Origin: Zooshikella harenae | GTDB taxonomy: Bacteria; Pseudomonadota; Gammaproteobacteria; Pseudomonadales; Zooshikellaceae | NCBI RefSeq assembly: GCF_018837975.1 | Contig: NZ_JAGSOY010000016.1 | Location: 1 to 64,000 of the forward strand | Reading direction: 5' to 3' | DNA length: 64,000 bases | Shown: positions 56,017-64,000 of the stretch, one piece after another | Layout of the letters: each line of letters begins with the position of its first letter | How positions within the stretch are numbered: the stretch's first letter is position 1 | The notes under the pieces: model-generated | What the model saw: only the letters and a program-made list of their open reading frames with translations | What the model was told of the DNA's origin: nothing | Databases searched by the model: none | Program-made: the position numbers and the translations under genes

Positions 56017-57084
56017 ATGAATACACTAGAAGCCTATTACGATTATTTAAGTCAATATGAGTTACCCGTTGAAGCCATACTGACGTCTATTTCGGAGGAG
56101 CAGCCTGGGGGTGAAAATTTAACAGGTAGCCGTATATATCATGCTATCCGTGAAGCAAGACGGGCTGATGATGCCTCTCTGCCTCAAGGAGCATGGCAGT
56201 ACGAATTAAAGCAAGCTGATTGGCAAGAAGTCATTGAGTTAACGTGTGATGGGCTGGTGAATAAGAGTAAAGACCTTCAGCTCATAGTATGGATGTTAGA
56301 GGCTTTGGTTCAACGGTGGGGAATGGAAGTTTTTCCTGCAGGCATCACGTTGCTTCGGCTTTTTTGTGAGCAGTTTTGGTCTGTCATGCAACCGCAGGTT
56401 GTGGATGAAGACATAGAGCATCGTTGCAATATTTTATGTTGGTTGGAACAGCAGTGGACATTATGGTTACGTTTAATGCCTTTATCAGAAGGTAAAGATC
56501 GGCTCAATTGGACGCTTTGGGAGCAGGTTAGCCGTAATGAACAATATGAGTTACAGCGGAAAGGGAATGTAGAAACTAAAAACAGAGAGCATTGGTTACA
56601 AGTGATGGCAGTCACGTCTGTTGAGTTTTATGAGCAGCTATCTGAACAATTGCTCCTAGCTCAGCAATGTTTAATGGATTTACAATATAGTTTACATGCG
56701 TTGATGCCCTCAATAGAAACGCCTTTTACTGCATTACAAGCACAACTCAAAGCCTTACACACATTCACGCAAGCTGAATTACAGCGGCGTGGTCAGCTTA
56801 ATACCGTACCAGCGCTCAGCTACGCTCAACAGCCATTTACACTTGCGGGGTTACCAATTAATGATCGAAATGAAGCTTATGCCTATATCACTCAAATTGC
56901 AGACTTTTTACAGATGACCGATATTCATAGTCCTGTGCCCTATTTATTAAAAAAAGCCGTTGAGTGGGGCACATTAGATACCGTGTCTTTATATCAAGAG
57001 CTTTTTATTACACGACAAGGGCAGATTAATATTTTTGAGATGCTTGGCATTAAACCAGATCACATTGCAAATTCACGTAGTTAA
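56017..57084 (+). CDS. tssA: T6SS assembly protein TssA
   Basis: TssA directs sheath and tube polymerisation. The 355-residue protein has an N-terminal ImpA_N domain (W.EVIELTCDGLVNKSKDLQLIVWMLEALVQRWGMEVFPAGITLLRLFCEQFWSVMQPQ) and a shorter C-terminal domain ending near YLLKKAVEWGTLDTVSLYQELF. It is the last gene of the rightward T6SS run and is convergent with a minus-strand pair. Confidence 0.9.
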   Translation: MNTLEAYYDYLSQYELPVEAILTSISEEQPGGENLTGSRIYHAIREARRADDASLPQGAWQYELKQADWQEVIELTCDGLVNKSKDLQLIVWMLEALVQRWGMEVFPAGITLLRLFCEQFWSVMQPQVVDEDIEHRCNILCWLEQQWTLWLRLMPLSEGKDRLNWTLWEQVSRNEQYELQRKGNVETKNREHWLQVMAVTSVEFYEQLSEQLLLAQQCLMDLQYSLHALMPSIETPFTALQAQLKALHTFTQAELQRRGQLNTVPALSYAQQPFTLAGLPINDRNEAYAYITQIADFLQMTDIHSPVPYLLKKAVEWGTLDTVSLYQELFITRQGQINIFEMLGIKPDHIANSRS

Positions 57085-57102
57085 GCACATTTCACTTTTA
57101 CT

Positions 57103-57555
57103 TTAACCTTTAGATTGAGTACTGCTACCTGATGTTGCATGTTGAACGCGTTGGCTACTGGCAGCATCGTTAACAGATGTTGTGTGAGTTTGTTGACGAA
57201 CGGGCAAAACGGCATGGCCTTGTCCTAGGTGGGCGCGATGCTGTAATCCTGGAATAAGTTGTTGACGGTTAGCGATGGTACTGGTTATTCCTGGTTGAAG
57301 TTGCTGCTGAAGCATAGAGTCGAGTTGATAACTGAGTATATGTTGATGCCGGGTAGAGAATGGAATATGTACTTCTTCTGGTGACTGGTAGCGTGGAGAA
57401 AAACCATTAATGCCCCACTGGCTGAGAATTTGTTCGCGGCGATGGCTTTCTTTGCCAAATGCTTGCCCCAGCGCTAACCAGTGTTGGTTGTTGACGCGAA
57501 AGATACTTACCATATGTCGTTGATTACGCAACCCAAGATGGAAAGGCAGTTTCAT
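57103..57555 (-). CDS. Hypothetical protein at the T6SS border
   Basis: I do not recognise this 150-residue protein. The first ~50 residues have short beta-like segments (VSIFRVNNQHWLALGQAFGKES), the rest is rich in Gln, His and Ser and looks disordered. AGGAG lies 6 nt before the ATG and overlaps the last codons of the upstream SPOR gene, so the two are likely coupled. It could be a T6SS accessory or effector-related protein; nothing shows which. Confidence 0.65.
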   Translation of the reverse strand: MKLPFHLGLRNQRHMVSIFRVNNQHWLALGQAFGKESHRREQILSQWGINGFSPRYQSPEEVHIPFSTRHQHILSYQLDSMLQQQLQPGITSTIANRQQLIPGLQHRAHLGQGHAVLPVRQQTHTTSVNDAASSQRVQHATSGSSTQSKG

Positions 57556-57564
57556 TTTTTGCTC

Positions 57565-58047
57565 CTAGCTGGTAGGGGGCGTCTTTAAAATGGTTAACTC
57601 TGGTGACAGACCAAGATCAATGACCAGTGATAGTTCTGCATTTTTGGCATTGTCTTGAGTATCAAAAGAGCCTGTTGTAACCAGCAGCCAGGGTAGTCCA
57701 TATTTGTCCACGACACGTGCAATACTGGACTGATAGCCATAGTGCTTTAATCGTTGAGCCATGGCATCAGCCTGTGGTTTTTCAGGGAATAAGCCAATTT
57801 GTAAGGTGTAGGAAGATACATCAGCGTTAAGGTTGGTTATTAAGAGGCTTTCGTAGGAGATAAGTGATGAAGCCTGAGCATCAGCGACTGAATTAGAAAT
57901 CAACTGAGGGATAGCTAGCCAGGCAGGGAGCAATGAAAGTTGAGCTAAAATCGGTTGACGAACTTTATTTGGGCTAACAATACCTAATAAAAACATGACT
58001 GCCCCAAAAAAGATAATAAGCATGATAAAGCCTGATTTTTTGAGCAT
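57565..58047 (-). CDS. Membrane-anchored SPOR-domain protein
   Basis: This 160-residue protein has an N-terminal anchor (SGFIMLIIFFGAVMFLLGIV) and a C-terminal SPOR domain (SYTLQIGLFPEKPQADAMAQRLKHYGY, PWLLVTTGSFDTQDNAKNAEL). SPOR domains bind denuded peptidoglycan glycans, mostly at division sites. In this location it may hold the secretion complex to the wall, since TssL has no such domain, but a cell-division role is equally possible. AGGAAGGA lies 4 nt before the ATG. Confidence 0.8.
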   Translation of the reverse strand: MLKKSGFIMLIIFFGAVMFLLGIVSPNKVRQPILAQLSLLPAWLAIPQLISNSVADAQASSLISYESLLITNLNADVSSYTLQIGLFPEKPQADAMAQRLKHYGYQSSIARVVDKYGLPWLLVTTGSFDTQDNAKNAELSLVIDLGLSPELTILKTPPTS

Positions 58048-58262
58048 AACGTCCTTCCTGTAGCTTTAGCTAAGTTTGTACTCGTGGTTAAAAGCATAGA
58101 ATTTTATTTTTATGACTTCTGCTTACTAGTTTAGGTGGAAGATACGCTAATGAAAAATACACAAATATGACAGTATAAAATATGGCTGAAACGTTACAGC
58201 TAATTATATTTTTGATGACGCTGATACTGTTATAAGTTTTTACTCAATCTATTAGGTGAAAT

Positions 58263-58405
58263 GGCAAATCCACGTTTTGCTATATCCCAATCATTACTAA
58301 ATGAACAGTTATGGTATTTTGATGTAGGCCATTGGCAAAAAAGCCTCCAGGGCAGGATTCATTGTGTTCGAAGGTGAGTATCCAGCCTTTGGGTAAAGTC
58401 TAAAG
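58263..58405 (-). repeat. Dispersed repeat family R2, degenerate copy (R2-5)
   Basis: GCAAATCCACGTTTTGCTAT, AATGAACAGTTATGGTATTT and GTGTTCGAAGG match the reverse complement of R2-2 and its flank, with internal deletion. A further remnant of the same family is at about 33213-33275. Confidence 0.55.
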
Positions 58406-59612
58406 CTCAAAATAAATTTAGAGTGGTTGATAGGTATTATAAATAAAAAATTTAGGACGTTTGTGCATATTTAAGTCGCTGATTATTGATTTATTAAAAT
58501 CCAAAAAAAAGCAGTAACCTGGCTTATGTGAGTAATATTGCGAATTTAGAAGATTATTTATATCACAGTTTTAGCATAATATGGTCAAACCTCTTGATTC
58601 TACTGTGAAATTCTAAAACACTAGTAGAGGTTGATCGGTGGAGACAACATTTTTATTGTTGCGCTGATATTGTACTTATTGTGATGTTGGTTGTGGGATA
58701 TATCTCATAGCAATTATTATATAAGTTATTGCTAAATGTTTATCTTTAGTAAAGACTGTATATGGGTATATCAAGTCAGTTGCATACAGTTGAGTATGGT
58801 GAGTGCTGGTACCCTAATGGGGAAAGCAATCCTAAATTTTCATCATAAACGTTTTGTTTAAATAATATATACGTTTTAAGTAGTTAAGTTTTAATGCCAT
58901 GTCTATCTTTAATATTAATTTCCCTGCTGCCTTAGTCGAACGGTGATTGTATTTATAATAATACGGCTTAGGTTTAGGCTTAGGTAGAAAAGTCAAAGTA
59001 ACCCACATCAAAACAATTCCTTTGATATAGGTATCTGTCATAGCGCTATATTTTTGTTGTAAATAAACTCTTCATTCTTAAAAAAGACTAGGTGCTATTA
59101 CCGTTTCTGTCGTATAGCGTGAGCACTTAGGCAGTTTATTATGGCTGAGGAAATCAATGTGCACGACAGGTGTACAGGTGTGTTTGGTTTGTTGATATGT
59201 ATTAAATGGTATTATTTTGTATATGTGTTGCTGAAAGCAAATAAGTTAAAGAAAAAATTATATATGGTAAATGAAATATTTGAAAAATGTATAAAAAAAT
59301 AGCCTTGATTGAATGGTTGGTCAGCGGTTTGATGACTAAGGTCAATTATTGTGGTTGGTATTTTATGAGCTATTGATACTTACTATAGGTTGAAGTTTAT
59401 GAGTTGATAATGTTAGATTGGCAAGTGCGATATAGGGTATTCTCTACGAAGGGGATAGCTTAATAGGGAAAATTAGATGGAAATGTAGCTTAACATGGAT
59501 AGTTTAAGTGACAGTTAAAGTGAATAGAGAAGATATACGGTAAATATATAGTCTAGTTGTAGTATTTAAGGATACTGCAGGGTTAATTTATAAATGATAA
59601 TAAACTAGTTGG

Positions 59613-59728
59613 TTTTAAGTTTTAAGTTTTAAGTTTTAAGTTTTAAGTTTTAAGTTTTAAGTTTTAAGTTTTAAGTTTTAAGTTTTAAGTTTTAAGTTTT
59701 AAGTTTTAAGTTTTAAGTTTTAAGTTTT
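59613..59728. repeat. Heptanucleotide tandem repeat, 16 perfect copies of TTTTAAG
   Basis: Sixteen uninterrupted copies of the 7-bp unit (59613-59724) are followed by a partial unit. The array ends about 210 bp upstream of the collagenase ATG. It has no coding potential in the neighbouring genes. Perfect short arrays are prone to slippage. Confidence 0.95.
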
Positions 59729-59937
59729 GATTTTCTCCTTCTTGTTGGGAGATTTTAATAAAGTGTGGTTTCCAATGCTGACTATGTGTCTATTTTAGAT
59801 GTTTTATATTTGTATTTTTCTAAAAAAATAGTGCATAGCGTCTATTTATTGGCAAATATCGTTTTATAACAAAATACTCTCTGACTTAAATTGCTTCATT
59901 TATACAGAGAGCATCAAGCCGAAAGAGGTTCACTGTA

Positions 59938-62607
59938 ATGAAAAAGCTTTCATTGTGCATTGCTTTAGCCTGCAATTGCTTAAACTCTTATGCTGTCGAT
60001 ATTCCTCCCTCTAGCATACCCCAAAATAATGATGGTGTTGGACGGCATAACCACCATCACCAGCAACATGAGAAAGTTACCCCCGATATTCGTCCACCTA
60101 TTACTGATGATAATAAAGTAATGGTTGAGGCGATGACGACGACAAAATGTGATACACAAAGCTTTGTAAATTTAACAGGTCGAGCTTTGGTCAATAAAAT
60201 ATTTTCAGTTGAGCCTACCTGTATTTATAACTTATTTGGTATGCCCGCGAGCAGTGCACAACATGTCTTTAAAGATCAGCAAATGCAATCAGTCGCCGAT
60301 AGCTTTGTCAGTTTGGCTGAGGACTATAATGGTAATAATAATGATAAAATTTTACAAATAGTACTGTTCTTAAGGGCTGGATATTATCAGCAATGGGGTA
60401 ATAAAGATCAAATTGGTGACTATAGCCCTGCGCTTAAGGAAAAAGTAAAAACAGCTATTTCTAATTTTTCTAAAAGTAATCACTTTAATGATGTCAGTCG
60501 TGAGCATGGAGAAGTCCTAAGAGAGGTTATTACCTTAATTGATAGTTCTGAGCTAAATGGTCAATTTATTTCAACCTTGGAACGTTTATTGTCAAGCTTT
60601 GGAGATAAGCATAAAGAATATTGGCATATGGCTGCCGCATTGAATAGTGTATTTACCGTGTTATTCAGAGGCCATAATTTCGAAGATTTTAAAACTAATA
60701 TTCAGTCCAATCCTGCAATTATCAAAAGCCTGCATCAATTTATTACTAATAATGATGACATGCTTGGCGGGGATTATGCCTATTTGCTACCCAACGCAGC
60801 TCGTGAGCTAGGACGATTTTTGCAGTACAGTGGTAAGTTAAAAGACCAGGCAAAACCTTTAGTGCTCAACCTATTACAAGGGTATCAGTTAGGTGGTAAA
60901 GGGGGCGCTATTTGGATGGGTGCTGCTGAAATGGCAGATTATTATGATAACAGTAATTGCAGTGAATATGGTGTCTGTAATTTAAGAAGTCGTGTTGAAG
61001 AGCAGGTATTTAAACATCGTTATGAATGTGCAAAACAAAATATTGTGGTTCGTGCTCAGCAAGCAACGACTAAGCAGATGGAAAAAAGCTGTAATGAGTT
61101 GAATGGACAGTCTACTTATTTCCATCAACAGTTTAAGACCAACTATCAGCCTGTTAAAGATGATTATAATGACAGCCTAGAAGTGGTTGCTTTCCATACT
61201 CGTGAAGATTATCAGACCTATGCAGGTTTTTTATTTGATATGAGCACTGATAATGGTGGAATGTATTTAGAAGGTGATCCAAGTCAGAAAGGAAACCAGG
61301 CTCGTTTTATTGCTTATGAAAAAGTAGGTACTAATAATTTTGAAGTATGGAATCTGCGTCATGAGTTTAACCATTATTTAGATGGTCGTTTTAATATGTA
61401 CGGTGATTTCAATGATGCGATATCAGCATTGACCGTATGGTGGATTGAAGGCATGGCTGAGTACATGGATAAACGGAATATTAACCCTCATGCTATCGAC
61501 TTAGGAAAGTCAAAGGCTTATCGTCTTAGTCAAATACTGGCAAATGATTATAACAGTGGTGTAGATCGTATTTATTATTGGGGATATCTAGCCAGTCGTT
61601 TTATGTTTGAAAAACACGCTGCTGATGTTTCACAAGTTCTAACGAATTTTAGAAATGGAGATTACTCTGCATATAGTGAGTTCATGAGTGGTATAAATAC
61701 TCGCTATGATGAAGAGTTTTTCAGCTGGATTGATGCTTTAGATAAAGGTGATGGAGACGACAACGGGGACGGCGACGATAATGGTGATGGAGATGACAAT
61801 GGGGACGGTGATGATAACGGCGATGGAGACGACAACGGGGACGGCGACGATAATGGCGATGGAGATGACAACGGAGACGGCGATGATAATGGTGATGGAG
61901 ATGACAACGGTACTTGTGTAGGTAAACAATCTACTGATCGTGATGAAGAGTTGATTAGTGTTCAACCAAAAGCTAACTTATCTGGTGGAGTCTTATACTA
62001 TTTTGTCCAAGTGCCAGATTGTGCCAATAAGTTAACCCTTTCAGTATCAGGTGGAACTGGCGATGCTGATTTATTTGTCAATAATGAAGGATGGCCGACG
62101 CAAGATGCCTATGATTACAACTCAGCAGGTAAAGGTAATGCAGAGCAGATAGTTATCAACTCCCCAGAGAAAAATGATTACTACCATATTTTATTGTCAG
62201 CAAAATCCGCTTTCAGTGGTGCTAAACTAAGTGTTAGCTTTAATGATGCTGTGACAACGCCGAAACCCGATCAAAACGATTGTAAACAGCAACGTCAGAG
62301 TGACCGTGATGATGAACTGACAAATTGCTCTCCTAAACAATTAAGCAGTGCCTATAGTAAGTACTATTATGTGCACGTACCCGCTGATACTGCCAAGTTG
62401 ACGGTGAGTACACAGGGTGGTTCCGGTAATGTAGATTTATATATGATTAAAGATGGTTGGCCTACCACTGAAAGCTTTGATCAGTCTTCTACACAACCGG
62501 GAAATACTGAACAAATCGTGATATCTAACCCAGCTTCAGGTTATTATCACTTTTTATTGGAACCTAAAGCACCCTATGAAGATGTTAAATTAGAAGCTAA
62601 GTTCTAA
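59938..62607 (+). CDS. Secreted M9 collagenase with two PPC domains
   Basis: This 889-residue metalloprotease has a signal peptide (MKKLSLCIALACNCLNSYA|VD), an M9 N-terminal activator region (~80-350) and a peptidase M9 catalytic domain. The zinc motif H475-E476-F-N-H479 and third ligand E508 in EGMAEY keep the spacing of clostridial ColG (HEYTH...E). Then come nine GDGDDN repeats (residues 604-657) and two bacterial pre-peptidase C-terminal (PPC) domains with [GT]xDADLFV-like and SGNVDLYM strands. No PKD domain is seen. It is expected to degrade collagen-like host or carrion protein outside the cell. Confidence 0.93.
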   Translation: MKKLSLCIALACNCLNSYAVDIPPSSIPQNNDGVGRHNHHHQQHEKVTPDIRPPITDDNKVMVEAMTTTKCDTQSFVNLTGRALVNKIFSVEPTCIYNLFGMPASSAQHVFKDQQMQSVADSFVSLAEDYNGNNNDKILQIVLFLRAGYYQQWGNKDQIGDYSPALKEKVKTAISNFSKSNHFNDVSREHGEVLREVITLIDSSELNGQFISTLERLLSSFGDKHKEYWHMAAALNSVFTVLFRGHNFEDFKTNIQSNPAIIKSLHQFITNNDDMLGGDYAYLLPNAARELGRFLQYSGKLKDQAKPLVLNLLQGYQLGGKGGAIWMGAAEMADYYDNSNCSEYGVCNLRSRVEEQVFKHRYECAKQNIVVRAQQATTKQMEKSCNELNGQSTYFHQQFKTNYQPVKDDYNDSLEVVAFHTREDYQTYAGFLFDMSTDNGGMYLEGDPSQKGNQARFIAYEKVGTNNFEVWNLRHEFNHYLDGRFNMYGDFNDAISALTVWWIEGMAEYMDKRNINPHAIDLGKSKAYRLSQILANDYNSGVDRIYYWGYLASRFMFEKHAADVSQVLTNFRNGDYSAYSEFMSGINTRYDEEFFSWIDALDKGDGDDNGDGDDNGDGDDNGDGDDNGDGDDNGDGDDNGDGDDNGDGDDNGDGDDNGTCVGKQSTDRDEELISVQPKANLSGGVLYYFVQVPDCANKLTLSVSGGTGDADLFVNNEGWPTQDAYDYNSAGKGNAEQIVINSPEKNDYYHILLSAKSAFSGAKLSVSFNDAVTTPKPDQNDCKQQRQSDRDDELTNCSPKQLSSAYSKYYYVHVPADTAKLTVSTQGGSGNVDLYMIKDGWPTTESFDQSSTQPGNTEQIVISNPASGYYHFLLEPKAPYEDVKLEAKF
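61747..61908 (+). repeat. Nine 18-bp tandem repeats in the collagenase gene
   Basis: Nine units each encode GDGDDN and differ at third codon positions, so the amino-acid repeat is conserved while the DNA has drifted. The 54-residue Asp-rich linker joins the catalytic part to the PPC domains and could bind calcium. Confidence 0.95.
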
Positions 62608-62632
62608 TTGTCGTATTTATCTTTAATCCATC

Positions 62633-62667
62633 AAAAAGCTAGCCTATTTTTGTAGGCTAGCTTTTTT
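62633..62667 (+). terminator. Intrinsic terminator after the collagenase gene
   Basis: The 14-bp stem AAAAAGCTAGCCTA (62633-62646) / TAGGCTAGCTTTTT (62653-62666) with a 6-nt loop ends in six T residues. The A-run on the left makes it usable in both directions. A short motif GTGCT..AGCACCTG-TTCACAA near 62689 also occurs at 27065. Confidence 0.92.
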
Positions 62668-62822
62668 GTATGTCTCTCCTCCTCACAGTGCTTTCAGCAC
62701 CTGATTCACAATATGCAAGTGCTTAATCTAATCGCTTCGAATATAAAAAAAGTTTGCTAGGGCCTGTTAACACTATTTGATCTATGTATTATTAACGTAA
62801 ACTGATCATTAGGAGTAATACG

Positions 62823-63176
62823 ATGAAGCCTGCACCCGTTAAAGAAATGATTTCATTTGAAGATTTTGAAAAGCTTGATATTCGAGTTGGGACGATTACG
62901 GCTGTTGAGCCTGTCGCTGATTCTAAAAAACTCATGAAATTGACCGTGGATTTTGGTGATCATGTTCGTTCGATATTAGCAGGAATTAAGCAGGAGCGAG
63001 AAAATCCTTATGAGATTCAAGGTAAACAAGCACTCTTTGTGGTTAATTTACCTGAACGAAAAATGGCCGGAGAAATTTCACAAGGGATGTTATTTGACGT
63101 TGGGTATAGTGATGGGATTAAGCCTTGCTTGGCAGTCCCTGAGATTTTAGTTCCTAATGGCTCGCGGGCAGGCTAA
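62823..63176 (+). CDS. tRNA-binding OB-fold protein (Trbp111/YgjH-like)
   Basis: This 117-residue protein is one tRNA_bind domain: FEKLDIRVGTITAVEPVADSKKLMKLTVDFG at the start and VVNLPERKMAGEISQGMLFDVG plus VPNGSRAG at the end. That pattern matches Trbp111 and the MetG C-terminal domain more than CsaA. Such proteins bind the outer corner of the tRNA L-shape as dimers. TTAGGAG lies 7-8 nt before the ATG. Confidence 0.9.
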   Translation: MKPAPVKEMISFEDFEKLDIRVGTITAVEPVADSKKLMKLTVDFGDHVRSILAGIKQERENPYEIQGKQALFVVNLPERKMAGEISQGMLFDVGYSDGIKPCLAVPEILVPNGSRAG

Positions 63177-63280
63177 GGGTATCTTTGTTCTCAACAGGTT
63201 ATAAGTAGTAGAGACCAGGGAGGACCTTAATTAATGAGTGTGAATGTACCATCATGGTTTAATGGTCTGAGTGATATTTG

Positions 63281-63766
63281 ATGTATATTAGAGAAATTGT
63301 AGATAATGACTGGCGACACATTGAAGCGATTCAAGCTCAATCTTACTATGAAATAAAGCCTGAAGCGCTCAGTGTGCTACAGAGTAAATGTCGTGTATCA
63401 CCTCAAACATGTAAGGTATGTATCCGTAGGGAAGCTGTTATGGGCTATTTATTAGCACATCCTTGGCTTCATCTGGTGCCTCCAAAACTTCATGAAGAAA
63501 TTAAATGTATTGAGGAAGCATGCTCACGAATATATCTACATGACTTGGCGGTAGCTCAACAGGCAAGACATGAAGGAGTTGCTCGTCGTTTAATGGAGGA
63601 TTTCTTGGCAACAGCATCAGAGTACAACTACCAGGAGATTATATTAGTTTCTGTCCAACAGAGTGAGGTATTTTGGTCAAAATATGGATTTAAGAAAGTT
63701 GATCATGTTGATATATGCCATAGTTATGGTCCTAATCGGCAGTTAATGATAAAAACGATGTCATAA
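63281..63766 (+). CDS. GNAT-family N-acetyltransferase
   Basis: This 161-residue protein has a GNAT fold with IYLHDLAVAQQARHEGVARRLMEDFL (acetyl-CoA-binding motif A, R-x-E-G-V-A) and a later FWSKYGFKKV segment. The substrate is unknown. ATG 63281 is preferred over the adjacent TTG. No strong ribosome-binding site is present. Confidence 0.87.
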   Translation: MYIREIVDNDWRHIEAIQAQSYYEIKPEALSVLQSKCRVSPQTCKVCIRREAVMGYLLAHPWLHLVPPKLHEEIKCIEEACSRIYLHDLAVAQQARHEGVARRLMEDFLATASEYNYQEIILVSVQQSEVFWSKYGFKKVDHVDICHSYGPNRQLMIKTMS

Positions 63767-63886
63767 AAAAAGTTAGGACTTGCTAATACTCTTTGAAAAT
63801 AGCAACCATGGAAATGGCATTAACAGATCCATATAAAATACTGAAAATATAATGGCGAGTAATTTAACCGTAGTTGGGAAACGTAT

Positions 63887-64000
63887 ATGCCAGATAGATT
63901 AAAAAATAAGTGCCATACTTTTTTTTATGGTCATCATGCCGTATCTGCGGCAGAAGATTATTTAGCGATGAGTGAGTGGTGTAAGCAGCACAATATTCAA
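63887..64000 (+). CDS. Partial gene cut by the window edge
   Basis: An ATG at 63887 opens a frame of 38 codons that runs out of the window without a stop (MPDRLKNKCHTFFYGHHAVS...). The region before it (63767-63886) shows no gene. The fragment faintly recalls the N-terminus of PLP-dependent beta-eliminating lyase/threonine aldolase proteins, but is too short to assign. Confidence 0.45.
   Translation, partial: MPDRLKNKCHTFFYGHHAVSAAEDYLAMSEWCKQHNIQ

Larger units (their letters stand above)
58048..59937. other. 1.9-kb AT-rich region without a credible gene
   Basis: This region holds a degenerate R2 copy (58263-58405) and a heptanucleotide array (59613-59728). Otherwise it is AT-rich with only short open frames; the longest, minus strand 58832-59041, has no start signal and low-complexity composition. 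The collagenase promoter must lie in the last ~200 bp. Confidence 0.5.

Noticed and set aside
58832..59041. Minus-strand 69-codon open frame in the long gap before the collagenase
   Set aside because: No ribosome-binding site, Lys/Tyr/Pro-rich composition expected from AT-rich DNA, no recognisable relative.
59613..59728. Tandem array considered as CRISPR or plasmid iterons
   Set aside because: The unit is 7 bp with no spacers, and there are no cas or replication genes nearby.
61704..61965. Minus-strand open frames across the collagenase repeat
   Set aside because: They are antisense products of the 18-bp repeat (Ser-Pro and Ile-Val repeats), not genes.

Overview
The window is a chromosomal stretch of a low-GC, AT-rich gammaproteobacterium. 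The inositol genes, the periplasmic binding proteins and chemoreceptors, the complete type VI secretion (T6SS) locus and the large secreted proteases fit a marine Oceanospirillales-like, predatory or host-associated bacterium such as Zooshikella or Spartinivicinus. That genus-level guess is an inference from gene content and base composition. No rRNA, tRNA, CRISPR array, insertion sequence or prophage was seen.

Region 1 (1-11.7 kb) is a myo-inositol utilisation locus. A leftward pair encodes an RpiR-type regulator and IolG. A rightward run encodes a CUT2-type ABC importer (binding protein, permease, one-domain ATPase) and then IolB, IolC-DUF2090, IolD and IolE. Two 18-bp dyads exactly 60 bp apart in the divergent region are good candidates for the regulator's operators. 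IolA and a stand-alone IolJ are not in the window.

Region 2 (11.9-35.1 kb) is mixed: a DUF945 protein, alanine dehydrogenase, an oligopeptide-binding protein, small secreted proteins, a TauE-type exporter, and a sensory block (chemoreceptor, porin, small PstS-like protein) flanked by two oppositely oriented binding proteins. An M14 carboxypeptidase, a PAS chemoreceptor, a subtilisin-like protease and a translationally coupled methyltransferase/EamA transporter pair follow. Two families of non-coding dispersed repeats (called R1 and R2 here) lie in the gaps.

Region 3 (35.5-58.0 kb) is a T6SS locus in the order tssB-tssC fusion, hcp, tssE, tssF, tssG, vgrG, DUF2169-pentapeptide, pentapeptide, DUF3540, DUF4150 (PAAR-like), tssJ, tssK, tssL, tssM, tssA. 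A convergent SPOR-protein/hypothetical pair follows. Three points stand out: sheath subunits B and C are one polypeptide, there is no tssH (ClpV) gene, and the spike carries a long nonapeptide-repeat tail next to a DUF2169/pentapeptide/DUF3540/DUF4150 module.

Region 4 (58-64 kb) is a long AT-rich gap with 16 perfect copies of a 7-bp repeat upstream of a secreted M9 collagenase. It ends with a Trbp111-like tRNA-binding protein, a GNAT acetyltransferase and the start of a gene cut by the window edge.
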